NCBI RefSeq assembly: GCF_900215205.1
Contig: NZ_OBDY01000002.1
Location: 329,867-393,866, forward strand
Direction of reading: 5' to 3'
DNA length: 64,000 nt
From: Paractinoplanes atraurantiacus
Lineage (GTDB): Bacteria > Actinomycetota > Actinomycetes > Mycobacteriales > Micromonosporaceae
The notes beneath the pieces were generated by a model, which saw only the letters and a program-made list of their open reading frames with translations, had not been told where the DNA came from and searched no databases. Each line of letters opens with the position of its first letter. Within the stretch, counting starts at the first letter, position 1. The position numbers and the translations under genes were made by a program. Below, piece by piece: positions 51,349-59,403 of this stretch.

Positions 51349-52320
51349 ATGAGTGGCGGCATCGACCGTAGCGCCGTCGCGCGCATCCTCAGGGCGATAC
51401 CGCCCGATGACGAAAGCCCGGTGCCGGTCGACGGGTTGGCTGAGTCGGCGGTCGCGGGCGCGGTTGTGGGTCTCTTGAGTGCATTTGGTGCGCTCGTCAT
51501 CACCACCGACTCGACCACCGGCTCGCTCCGGGTGAAGGCGGCCACCACGGCGGCGTCGCTCTTTCTCAAGAGCCTCGCTCAGTACGTCGAGCAGAATTTT
51601 GCGGTGCTGGACAACTGGTCGCGGATCGGTACGGCCGAGCCGCCGTATAACGAGCAGGCGATCCTTTCCGGCCCCCAATTCCTCTACTTCATGGAACGTC
51701 GCCGGATGAGTGGCACCTCTGGTGCGACAGCGCTGCGCTCCGTTCGCGTTTCTCAGGTGGTAGTGAAACGCACCGGACGGCTTAGAGGGCCGGAGTATCT
51801 CGTGTTGCACGACACCGCCGCCCGGCAATTTCAGTTGCCCGGCGGCCACGCGCGGGACGGCGATCAGGACGCGAGCGACGTCGCGGTCCGCGAACTGCAG
51901 GAGGAACTTCCGGGGTACGTCTTTGACCCCACTACAGACCGTCTGGTCGGCCTCGGCCTCGTCGACATAACCGCCGTCTCCCGCAGCTACGGGGTCAGCA
52001 CCAGGTACCAGATCAGCTTCTTCCACCTTCAGAGCGGGCGGCGCTCGCTCCTGGCCGGCCCAGGCGGCCGCTGGCTGGCTGAAAGCGACCTGCTCGACGC
52101 TAACGCGCGGGTTGAAGGCATGACGCTGAACCTGGCCGGGCTCCGGAAGCTAAACCAGACCGTCGCAGGCGGGATCGCTGGCTTGCCATCCAGCCTGCCG
52201 AATGCGACCCGCGGCGCCCTACCGGAGCTCGCCCAGCGCAAGCCGCTCGAGTTCTGGGGCTTCGTGGTCGGCGTCGTCGGCATCGTGCTCACCGTCGTCA
52301 TCTACTTCATCCAGGACTGA
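51349..52320 (+). CDS. Nudix-like protein with C-terminal membrane anchor
   Basis: The product is 323 aa. Residues 1-95 are helical and unassigned (GLAESAVAGAVVGLLSAFGALV). Residues 135-255 are Nudix-like: FQLPGGHARDGDQDASDVAVRELQEEL keeps the REL-x-EE core. The canonical Glu after the Gly-Gly turn is Asp/Gln, with one extra residue, so hydrolase activity may be altered. The C-terminus is a single membrane helix (FVVGVVGIVLTVVIYFI) with almost nothing after it, a tail-anchored topology. It is the first gene of a three-gene unit with the kinase-like gene 5 bp downstream. Sensing or degrading a nucleotide signal at the membrane is one possible role; this is speculation. Confidence 0.75.
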   Translation: MSGGIDRSAVARILRAIPPDDESPVPVDGLAESAVAGAVVGLLSAFGALVITTDSTTGSLRVKAATTAASLFLKSLAQYVEQNFAVLDNWSRIGTAEPPYNEQAILSGPQFLYFMERRRMSGTSGATALRSVRVSQVVVKRTGRLRGPEYLVLHDTAARQFQLPGGHARDGDQDASDVAVRELQEELPGYVFDPTTDRLVGLGLVDITAVSRSYGVSTRYQISFFHLQSGRRSLLAGPGGRWLAESDLLDANARVEGMTLNLAGLRKLNQTVAGGIAGLPSSLPNATRGALPELAQRKPLEFWGFVVGVVGIVLTVVIYFIQD

Positions 52321-52325
52321 ACACG

Positions 52326-53828
52326 ATGGGCACACGCGACCAGGGGAACCTGTGGCAGCGCCTGGGCGACGGCCTCACCGATTTCGATCGTTGGCTGCAG
52401 ACCCACGACGGCCACTACGAGCTGCGGCGCTGGATCAACACCGGCCGCAGCGGCTCATTGGTTGGTGTCGTGGCCAGGCACGAAAACCCCGACAAGCCAC
52501 AGCAGCTCATCATGCGTGTCGGCACCGGCGGCCCAGATGAGGTACGCCGCCTGCGGAACTCGTGGCGCCATTCACCACGGTCCTTCCGGGACGCGCACCT
52601 TGCCGAACTGGAAGATGGACCTGTCGACATCAATCACCGACTGCTCGTCTTCCAGCACATCGCAGGCGGCGACCTGACCACCAACCGGGCGCTAGCCGAG
52701 GACATCGAGGATGACGAGTTCGCCGAGACCTGCGCCAGCATCACGCGTTCAATCGTCGCCGATTGGAACCCCGACTTCCCGTACCGCCCGGAGCCGAAAA
52801 CGGCCGCGGCATACCTGCGCGACCTACTGGGTGACCGGCTCAAGGCGGGCAGCGAGTTGATCGAGTCGGCAGCGCGGGCGGGTATCGATCCAGGCACGGA
52901 GTGGATCGCGAGCAGCCACGGCAAGCGACCGCTGCCCAACCCATTACGCCTGGCCCTCGACGACAGCCTCGCCGGTCCCCGGCAGGCAATGATCGTACGC
53001 GGCCGGGCGCACGGCGACCTCAACGTGCAAAACATCCTGCTGCCCGCCGACCCGGCGTCTTATCAGCTGGTCGACCTTGGCGAATTCGATACCGCCGCGC
53101 CGCTCGCCCGCGATCCGATGCACCTCCTGCTTTCGATCGTCGCGAAATGGATCGCCAGAGTCGATCCCTTGCTAGTGGGCCATGACCTGGCGCAGGCGAT
53201 TGTTCCGACACGGAACTATCAGCCGCCAAAGAAGGTCGGCCGCTTCGCGAAGACAAGCCGCGAGATGCACGGCGCCTTGCAGCGATGGGCGGCCGACAGC
53301 GGGAACGGAGATCTTTGGGCGGAACAGAGCCTGTTGTCGTTGATCGCCGCCGCCCTTCGGTTCGCCGGGCGCACGATTCCCGAAACCAATCCGGAGGCGG
53401 CGCGACGGTGGTTCTTCTACCTGGCCGCCGTCGCCACGTCGGAGTTCCTCGACCTGTGGCTCGACGAGGCAGAGCCGCCGGCAAACGTCTTTCCTCTCCG
53501 GCAGGGAATGATCACGACTCCGCGTGTGAGGGTGGTGCCGGATGACGATGCCACGACCTTTCTACGGGCGCTGCGGGACGAGGTAACCATGCGAGCGCCC
53601 GACCCCGACACGGAACTCAGCATGGTGAGTAGCACATCGATGCTCCGTGCCATCCTCCGGCATATTCCAGCGCCTGGGCCGCCCTTGACCGATGAGATCG
53701 TCGCGATGGCCGAGGATCTGAGGCGCGAGCTGACAGCAGCGACCCGGGCAGGGGCGACATATGCCGATCGCGAGCACGTCGTCAAGATTCACGGTTGGCT
53801 GAGGGAGCTGCTGGCGACGCCACTCTGA
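52326..53828 (+). CDS. APH/choline-kinase-like protein, island-encoded
   Basis: The product is 500 aa. The kinase core is recognisable: the catalytic loop RGRAHGDLNVQNILL (HGDxxxxN) and a metal-binding segment VDLGEFDTAAPLARDP. This is the aminoglycoside-phosphotransferase/choline-kinase fold. The N-lobe has a Gly-rich turn (GRSGSLVGVV) but no clear ATP-binding Lys (LIMRVGTGG), so it may be a divergent or pseudokinase. A helical C-terminal region of about 150 residues is unassigned. It sits between the anchored Nudix-like protein and a small helical protein, all tightly spaced. I cannot name the family. Conflict systems with similar APH-like components have been described, so a defence role is plausible. 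Confidence 0.7.
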   Translation: MGTRDQGNLWQRLGDGLTDFDRWLQTHDGHYELRRWINTGRSGSLVGVVARHENPDKPQQLIMRVGTGGPDEVRRLRNSWRHSPRSFRDAHLAELEDGPVDINHRLLVFQHIAGGDLTTNRALAEDIEDDEFAETCASITRSIVADWNPDFPYRPEPKTAAAYLRDLLGDRLKAGSELIESAARAGIDPGTEWIASSHGKRPLPNPLRLALDDSLAGPRQAMIVRGRAHGDLNVQNILLPADPASYQLVDLGEFDTAAPLARDPMHLLLSIVAKWIARVDPLLVGHDLAQAIVPTRNYQPPKKVGRFAKTSREMHGALQRWAADSGNGDLWAEQSLLSLIAAALRFAGRTIPETNPEAARRWFFYLAAVATSEFLDLWLDEAEPPANVFPLRQGMITTPRVRVVPDDDATTFLRALRDEVTMRAPDPDTELSMVSSTSMLRAILRHIPAPGPPLTDEIVAMAEDLRRELTAATRAGATYADREHVVKIHGWLRELLATPL

Positions 53829-53844
53829 TCGGGTACGAGGAGGC

Positions 53845-54288
53845 ATGGTGACCGCGTTCGCGACCGCGCTCGCCACGCTGGACACGCTGAGGAGCGCGGC
53901 GTCGGATCCTGGGGCACTCGCCGGACTCTCCAGGCCCAAGTTCAAATCGATGTTCGGTGCTGTCGACCTGGCGCTGGAATCAGCCGTCAAGGCGGCCGAC
54001 GGGAGCGACAAGCGCACGCTGGTCGGACTCCGGCGCCAGTTCAAGCGGGCAGCCGGTCAAGTGGAGATGCACATGGGCGTGCGATACGAGAACCACCGGG
54101 ACCGCATCGAGGGGTGGGGACAGTACTGGGCCGATCTTGACGGGCAGATATACGACCTCGGTGTCCTACTCGAGCGACTGCACGGATCGGCGTCAGCGAT
54201 CGGCGCCCGGTCGACCTCGCGTCCGATCGTTGTTCGAATCACTTTGCCGGAGGATGAGCCTAACGATCAAACCGCCGAGGGCGCCTGA
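53845..54288 (+). CDS. Small helical protein, third gene of the Nudix-kinase unit
   Basis: The product is 147 aa. Mostly alpha-helical with an amphipathic pattern (FATALATLDTLRSAASDP, LALESAVKAADGSDKRTLVGLRRQFKRAAGQ, YWADLDGQIYDLGVLLERLHG) and a short charged tail (RITLPEDEPNDQT). No known domain recognised. A perfect GAGGAGG ribosome site precedes the ATG, 17 bp after the kinase stop. It may be an adaptor or immunity-type partner of the two larger proteins. Confidence 0.65.
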   Translation: MVTAFATALATLDTLRSAASDPGALAGLSRPKFKSMFGAVDLALESAVKAADGSDKRTLVGLRRQFKRAAGQVEMHMGVRYENHRDRIEGWGQYWADLDGQIYDLGVLLERLHGSASAIGARSTSRPIVVRITLPEDEPNDQTAEGA

Positions 54289-54473
54289 CGCCTCGGGAGT
54301 AGCAGGCGGGCTGACCTGTGGGTCTCTTCGGTACCTAGATTGCGGCTGAAATGCGGGTAACAGCTGCCCAGAATACACGCGAGTAGATACTAGATCCGGC
54401 TTAACTCATTTGCCGATGTGAGCGTGTTGCATGTTTCCCCGAATCGAGTGCTCCTCGACTCAAATATCGGCTA

Positions 54474-55223
54474 GTGAGCCGGCCATGCGGAACTTGCGGA
54501 TCGTTCACATGGCACCGACTGATCCGCAGCGGAAATAGTGTAGTGGGCACCTCCGCGACACGGCGGAAGATTCTCTTTCAGGCACGTCTGCCCATGGTCA
54601 TGGTTAAGATATCTCCGGTCCAGGGTAGGCGGGATTGGGAGATTGTCGAAGCTATGGACGAGAAGGTAATACAAGCGGCCATCATGGCATTAACCGTCCC
54701 ATTGTCGGGTTCTCCCAATGGCTGGACCAGGGGGGCGGGGGCCTCGTGGCCTGCCGTTAACGCGGGTGAGTGCATCGTGTCGACCTGGGACAGCGAGATC
54801 CGCTTCTCGGCCGCGATATCACCCTCAACCGGTGCGGCGTCGGCCGTGCTTACGCTTCCCCGAAGGAGGAAGCCCCGTGTCGTAGACGTCGACCCGGGAG
54901 ATTTTGAGAAGCAAGTACGCCAACAGGTAGAGGCGTTCGTGAGAGCAAATCTAGTCGGCGAGATCATCCCACTCGGACTATGGATCAGCGAAAGAATGGG
55001 ACCACTTCAGGTGGTTGTGGACGTAAATAGAGTCTATACACTGACTGACGGACGCCCGGAAGATAGGGCGATAATGTTTGCATTCTTGAGCGAGCAGGAG
55101 TCAATCTACTTTGTAGATGGAAAGGGGTGCGATAAGAACTGGCAGATCCCTCCCGACCCGTATCAAACAATGCCGCTGGACCAGGTTATCCGAGACTCGA
55201 TAGCGCTCAACGCGCAACAGTGA
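54474..55223 (+). CDS. Orphan hypothetical protein in low-GC DNA
   Basis: Up to 249 aa, no family recognised. Base and codon use are less GC-rich than elsewhere in the window (ATA, TTA-like and AGA codons occur), suggesting foreign origin. The first 40 codons look doubtful; a start at the ATG of 54594 (MVMVKISPVQGRRDWEIVEAMDEK) is equally possible and neither has a clear ribosome site. Beta-type segments (RFSAAISPSTGAASAVLTL, PLQVVVDVNRVYTLTDG) and an acidic FEKQVRQQVEAFVRANL helix are visible. It lies between the Nudix-kinase unit and the recombinase, probably as cargo. Confidence 0.5.
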   Translation: MSRPCGTCGSFTWHRLIRSGNSVVGTSATRRKILFQARLPMVMVKISPVQGRRDWEIVEAMDEKVIQAAIMALTVPLSGSPNGWTRGAGASWPAVNAGECIVSTWDSEIRFSAAISPSTGAASAVLTLPRRRKPRVVDVDPGDFEKQVRQQVEAFVRANLVGEIIPLGLWISERMGPLQVVVDVNRVYTLTDGRPEDRAIMFAFLSEQESIYFVDGKGCDKNWQIPPDPYQTMPLDQVIRDSIALNAQQ

Positions 55224-55255
55224 TGGCGTACTCATTTGCCGCGTATAAGGCGCGC

Positions 55256-55344
55256 GCCGGGCTACCGGACTCGAACCGGCTCATACCTCGCGGTCGTCAG
55301 CATAGAAGTGCTGGCACGGAATTTCCCACCCGCCTTTGCCCGGC
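55256..55344 (-). other. tRNA-like sequence, probably degenerate
   Basis: On the minus strand the 89 bases start GCCGGGC and end GCCCGGC (a perfect 7-bp acceptor-like stem). Before the 3' arm lies GCCGG-TTCGAGT-CCGGT, a convincing T-arm and loop. A 5-bp stem CAGCA/TGCTG with loop CTTCTA is anticodon-like. However, there is one extra base between the T-arm and acceptor, the loop has six bases, and the D-arm signals are missing. It is more likely a decayed or element-borne tRNA-like fragment than a functional tRNA. A covariance-model search would decide. Confidence 0.35.
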
Positions 55345-55604
55345 ACGCCGCACCAGGTTAGCTGCCGGCCAGCGCTGATGCACGGGATCTTTCTGGGCGT
55401 GCGCTCTCATGCCGCGAAGAGCGCGAGTGGTGGTTGCTGCGCCGCTGCCTCCTTGGCCGTGGGATGCCGAGCTGGATCTGGCTGGTTGTACCCCGCAGGT
55501 GGGAACCGTTGGCTGAGGGCCGGCGTGGTGGGGATGAACCTGCAGAGGCAGCCGCTGTGCCGGGCCGATTGCTGGTGGTACCCCTGAAGTGCAGGTCGCT
55601 TCTC
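55345..55604. other. Region upstream of the recombinase, no gene seen
   Basis: About 260 bases with no supported gene. The recombinase frame remains open upstream to 55434, but these codons show no domain character. The promoter and possibly an attachment site of the element would be expected here. Confidence 0.35.
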
Positions 55605-57227
55605 ATGATCGCGGTGATCGATATGCCGTCTCCTTCTGCCTTGCCTCCCTCGTCCAGTTCGTTCAATGCCTGGGTGCGTACGTCTGCGTCGGCTGTTCGT
55701 CGTCGTGGCCGGCCGATCTGGTCGCGGCCGTTGAGCGATGGTTTGCTGTTCGCGTTCTATGGGCGGATCTCGACGACCGGGTATCAGGATCCAGTGTCGT
55801 CGCGGGCGTGGCAGATCGGGGTGGCGGGTCGGCTGGTCCAGGGACGAGGCCGGATCGTGGTCGAGTACTTCGATGCTGGTACGTCACGGAGTGTGCCGTG
55901 GTCGCAGCGGGCGGAGGCGGCGAAGTTGCTTGCGGCGGCCGCGGATCCGGATCGCGGGTTCGATGCGGTGGTGGTGGGCGAGTTCGAGCGGGCGTTCGCC
56001 GCGGGTCAAGCCTTGTCGATCATCGCGCAGTTGAATGCCTATGGGGTGCAGGTGTGGCTGCCCGAACTCCGGGGCGCGGTTGATCTCGCCGAGCCCGAAC
56101 ACCGTGCGGTGCTGCTGATGCTGGGGCACCAGTCCGAACGTGAGGTGCTGCGGAACAGGTTCCGGACCACCGCGGCGATGGCGGCGCAGGTGCGGGAGCA
56201 GGGCCGGAATCTGGGCGGTCGTCCGCCTTACGGCTATCAGCTGGTCGATGCGGGCCCGCACCCGAACAAGATCCATGCGTCGTGGGGCCGGCGCCGGCAT
56301 CGTCTCGATGTCGACCCGGTGACGGTCCCGCACGTGAAGTGGATCTTCTCTAAGCGTCTGGACGGCTGGAGCACGGCCGCGATTGCGCGGACGTTGAACG
56401 AGCGGCGTGTTCCGTCGCCGGGTGCCTATGACCGGGCGAGAAATCCGCATCGGCAGGATGCGGTGTGGACGTTGCGGACGGTGGCGGCGATCCTGGCGAA
56501 TCCGCGGTACACCGGCCGGCAGGTGTGGAACCGCCAGTTCACCGATCATCGGGAGGCGGTGCCGGGGGATAGGCGGTCGAGTCTGGGACCGGTGCGGGTG
56601 TGGAGTGACCGCGCGGAGTGGGTGGTCTCGCAGGAGCGCACGCATCCGGCGCTGATCTCTGATGAAGATTTCATGGCGGCGCAGGAGATCACTGCGATCG
56701 CGATGCCGGACGACGAGCGCAACCGCAGCTACGCGCTGACCGGGCTTCTCATCTGCGGGTTGTGCGGCCGGCGGTTGGCGTCGCACTGGAATCGGAAGCC
56801 GGCGTATCGGTGCCGGCATGGGCACACGACCGCCCATCCGGTCGCCGAGGGCGCGCCGAAGTGGGTGTACTGGACGCAGGAGCGGCTGTTCCAGACCTTG
56901 CAGGCTGCTCGCCTCGACCTTGCCGAACTGCACGACGCGAACGACCTGGCTGCCCACCTGAAGGCTGACGATCTCGTGATCGTCTGCGGGTTGGGCGAGC
57001 TCGTCATCGAGCCGAGCGTCGTTGAGCCAGGAGAAGAACCGACGGTCGAGGCCGAAGTTGCGGAAGCTCCTGCCGACGAGCCTGAGTCGGGTTGTGGGCA
57101 GCTGTCGCTGCCGATCCCGCCCGGGTTCCGGCGGCAAGATCGCCGGCCGCGGCTGCGAAATGCAGTCGTGATCAAGCAACGCTGGAAAGCACGAAACCCC
57201 ACCAGGCATCACGTGAAACGTGAATGA
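55605..57227 (+). CDS. Large serine recombinase (site-specific integrase type)
   Basis: The product is 540 aa from the ATG at 55605. The resolvase/invertase catalytic domain begins at LLFAFYGRISTTGYQDPVSSRAWQ, with the nucleophilic Ser in GRIST, and continues with DPDRGFDAVVVGEFERAF and MLGHQSEREVLRNRFRT. The recombinase domain follows (GRNLGGRPPYGYQL, WSTAAIARTLNERRVPSPGAYDR, VAAILANPRYTGRQVWNRQ). The zinc ribbon is CGLCGRRLASHW...CRHGH. The usual long coiled-coil is short; instead there is an acidic Glu/Val-rich stretch and a basic end. It probably mobilised the island. Its stop codon lies within a hairpin, next to the right 31-bp repeat. Confidence 0.9.
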   Translation: MIAVIDMPSPSALPPSSSSFNAWVRTSASAVRRRGRPIWSRPLSDGLLFAFYGRISTTGYQDPVSSRAWQIGVAGRLVQGRGRIVVEYFDAGTSRSVPWSQRAEAAKLLAAAADPDRGFDAVVVGEFERAFAAGQALSIIAQLNAYGVQVWLPELRGAVDLAEPEHRAVLLMLGHQSEREVLRNRFRTTAAMAAQVREQGRNLGGRPPYGYQLVDAGPHPNKIHASWGRRRHRLDVDPVTVPHVKWIFSKRLDGWSTAAIARTLNERRVPSPGAYDRARNPHRQDAVWTLRTVAAILANPRYTGRQVWNRQFTDHREAVPGDRRSSLGPVRVWSDRAEWVVSQERTHPALISDEDFMAAQEITAIAMPDDERNRSYALTGLLICGLCGRRLASHWNRKPAYRCRHGHTTAHPVAEGAPKWVYWTQERLFQTLQAARLDLAELHDANDLAAHLKADDLVIVCGLGELVIEPSVVEPGEEPTVEAEVAEAPADEPESGCGQLSLPIPPGFRRQDRRPRLRNAVVIKQRWKARNPTRHHVKRE

Positions 57228-57241
57228 CCTGCGTGGGGTTT
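57194..57241. terminator. Hairpin at the recombinase 3' end
   Basis: AAACCCCAC (57194-57202) pairs with GTGGGGTTT (57233-57241), with an inner CACGT/ACGTG stem. The recombinase stop is inside it. The A/T ends make it usable as a bidirectional terminator. Confidence 0.7.
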
Positions 57242-57255
57242 AACGTGTCCGGAAC

Positions 57256-57286
57256 TCTGCATCCGCGCCGTTGGCGCGTGCTCATG
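57256..57286. repeat. Right 31-bp direct repeat of the defence island (candidate att site)
   Basis: 28 of 31 bases are identical to 46255-46285, in the same orientation, with GTGTCCGGA just before (57245-57253) and a hairpin upstream, as on the left side. It lies 29 bp after the recombinase stop, where an element end would be expected. Confidence 0.6.
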
Positions 57287-57614
57287 TGGCAATTCTACCT
57301 TGTCATGTGGATGGAAGTCCATCTGTCGTGAGCCAGTATACTCCCGGCTGATTTCGTTTATACTTGCCTCATGATTCGGCGCTCGATTCCGCATTGCGGA
57401 GGCTCTCGATAGAGCGAGGGGACCGGGGCGTTGCGGGGTCGATAAGCAGTTCGGCTGCGGGTGGCTGCTGTCTTGGCTTGGCCTGACGCTTGCCGTCTCA
57501 GACGGGGACTCGGCTGGGCGCAGTCGCATCCAAGCAGCTCTTGCCTGCCGGAAGCATCCGAGCGGTGGCGGTTTGTTAGCCCTGATTAAGGCCGGCGCCT
57601 GTCGCGCTCTGATA
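57287..57614. other. Intergenic region right of the repeat, no gene seen
   Basis: About 330 bases, comparatively AT-rich at first (for example TTCGTTTATACTTGCCTCATG). No ORF with recognisable content on either strand. Confidence 0.4.
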
Positions 57615-59399
57615 TCAGGAGGTTGGGCGCCAGAGCAGTAGGTGTACGTGGTCGTCGTTGTTGGCTATCCCGGCCATCATGCCTACGTCGTTCATCGCCC
57701 GGATGTAATGGTGGTGAAACTCCAGCGCCGGTAGGAGTTGGGGCGAACCGGGGGCTGTGATTCGGAATGGAGTGAAGTAGCCGTCGACCTTGACGCGGCC
57801 GGTGATTTCTAGGCGATCGTTGGCGGCCGTAGGAGAAAAGCCGAGGTTTGTGCTGACGCGTCGCCAGGTCCGCATGTCGGTTGAATGAAGAGGGAACTGC
57901 TCTGTTCCCTCTTGGCCGGCGCCGACAAGGTGGCCGGTGGATGTGATGAACAGCGGGATGACGGCGTCGTCTATCGGCTGGATCTCGCCGGACGAGAGGT
58001 TCCAGATGAGTGTGGCCCGCCCCCAAAACCCGGTGCGGGCCCAGACCAGTGCCAAGCCATCGGAGTTGGCGTGAACAGTCCTGCCGCTCTCGGCGCCAGC
58101 AAGGTCCATCAAGATCGAGATGTCGCCGGAGGCGTTCCAGGTAGCCGGTCTGAATCGGGTGCCATCGGTGTGGTCCTGGTTGATGGCGATTGTGCCGCAT
58201 GTGGTCCCGTTTGTGGTGACCGCAGCGACCTCGACTTCTCCCATACCGTGCGGGACATCGAGGCGGACGGTTTCGGCTTCTCGGATCAACAATGGGGTTC
58301 GCTGGTTGCTATGTTCGGACAGGAGCACGATGTCGCCGGCGGGGCTCATCGCGGCGTAGGGGTCGGGTGAGGAATAGCCGAGGTATCGTTTGCCCTGCTC
58401 TTCGTGCCACGTCCAGTACTGGTAGGGCGGTTGTCCGTCAGGGTCGCCTGTTGCGTAAAGCACGGAGCCGTTTTGATCGATCCCGAACGCGCGGGCGCCT
58501 GGTCTGCCACCGTCGATTTCGACGATCTCATATTCAACCGACTGGACATTGACGATTTTGCGGTTGCACTCGTAGGGCGGTGCGGCGGGCTTGTTAGTGC
58601 CGAAACTGCTATTGACGATGACGGGAGAGCCGCTGAGTCCGAGTGACTCAAGTGCCGACGACAAGTCGATGCGGTGCCCATTCATGATGTGGTGAGACTC
58701 GACGCCTTGGTCGTTGTAACTCTGGAAACCTCTCCCGCTAGCGTCCATAGAGATAACGGTGCAGGGTTCGCTTATCGGGCCGTCAGGGCCTGCGGACCGG
58801 GCGGCCGCGCGGTTGACGTCGGCGATGCCGAGCCGGACTCTGGCCGCATCACCGCCATGGTCGCGCAAGAGTTGCTTCAGCGTGGCCCGGTTGGGCGTTG
58901 AGACAGCTGAGGGGCTGCCGGTGAAGAATATAATCGGGGTTTTCGGGGACCTGAGCGCCGCCCAGCTTGTAACCATTTCTGGCATATCTTTCGGGAGCGC
59001 CTTGCTATCGATGCGCTGGAAATTTGAGATTGCGGCTACGGTGGGTTTGCCCTTGACGAACGCGGCCGCGATGAAGGTCAAGCGATACCGCTTTCCGTGC
59101 CGACGCTCTAAACCCTTGAGATAGGCAGTCCCGCGGGACCGCAGGCGTTCGACTACCTCATAGAAGTTGAGGTCGGGCGAGCCTTCGAGCCAGGCCATGA
59201 CGAGATGAGCTGTGGTCGTGGGGCTTCCTGGCTCTTCAGAAGCAATACCGGTGTAGGAAACGAACCCATCGAAGCGGCGGTATTGCAGTTTGATTAACTT
59301 CATGGTCGAGTTGCTGATGGGCTGGCGGTCACGGGACAGGCGATAATCCGAGGACTGGTAGATGCGCGACGCCGTGATCACCGTAATGTTCAAAGTCAT
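57615..59399 (-). CDS. Protein with Ntn-hydrolase-like N-terminus and repeat-type C-terminus
   Basis: The product is 594 aa. Residues 1-230 begin MTLNITVITASRIYQSSDYRLSR and continue FDGFVSYTGIASEEPG, the rhythm of proteasome-like Ntn-hydrolase proteins (T-x-V/I-T ... SDRRL ... GYTGLA). This is pattern recognition, not a proven assignment. Residues 330-594 contain repeated strand-turn units with Gly-Asp or Asn-Gly turns (GIDQNGSVLYATGDPDG, AAMSPAGDIVLLSEHS, ATWNASGDISILMDLAG, HYIRAMNDVGMMAGIANN) that suggest a beta-propeller. The ATG at 59399 lies 4 bp after the stop of the membrane-protein gene, so the two are coupled. Both are divergent from the NACHT gene. Confidence 0.6.
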   Translation of the reverse strand: MTLNITVITASRIYQSSDYRLSRDRQPISNSTMKLIKLQYRRFDGFVSYTGIASEEPGSPTTTAHLVMAWLEGSPDLNFYEVVERLRSRGTAYLKGLERRHGKRYRLTFIAAAFVKGKPTVAAISNFQRIDSKALPKDMPEMVTSWAALRSPKTPIIFFTGSPSAVSTPNRATLKQLLRDHGGDAARVRLGIADVNRAAARSAGPDGPISEPCTVISMDASGRGFQSYNDQGVESHHIMNGHRIDLSSALESLGLSGSPVIVNSSFGTNKPAAPPYECNRKIVNVQSVEYEIVEIDGGRPGARAFGIDQNGSVLYATGDPDGQPPYQYWTWHEEQGKRYLGYSSPDPYAAMSPAGDIVLLSEHSNQRTPLLIREAETVRLDVPHGMGEVEVAAVTTNGTTCGTIAINQDHTDGTRFRPATWNASGDISILMDLAGAESGRTVHANSDGLALVWARTGFWGRATLIWNLSSGEIQPIDDAVIPLFITSTGHLVGAGQEGTEQFPLHSTDMRTWRRVSTNLGFSPTAANDRLEITGRVKVDGYFTPFRITAPGSPQLLPALEFHHHYIRAMNDVGMMAGIANNDDHVHLLLWRPTS

Positions 59400-59403
59400 C
59401 GAC

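Noticed and set aside
55884..57212. 442-codon minus-strand frame opposite the recombinase
   Set aside because: Arg/His/Pro-rich shadow with no motif; the recombinase on the plus strand is unambiguous.
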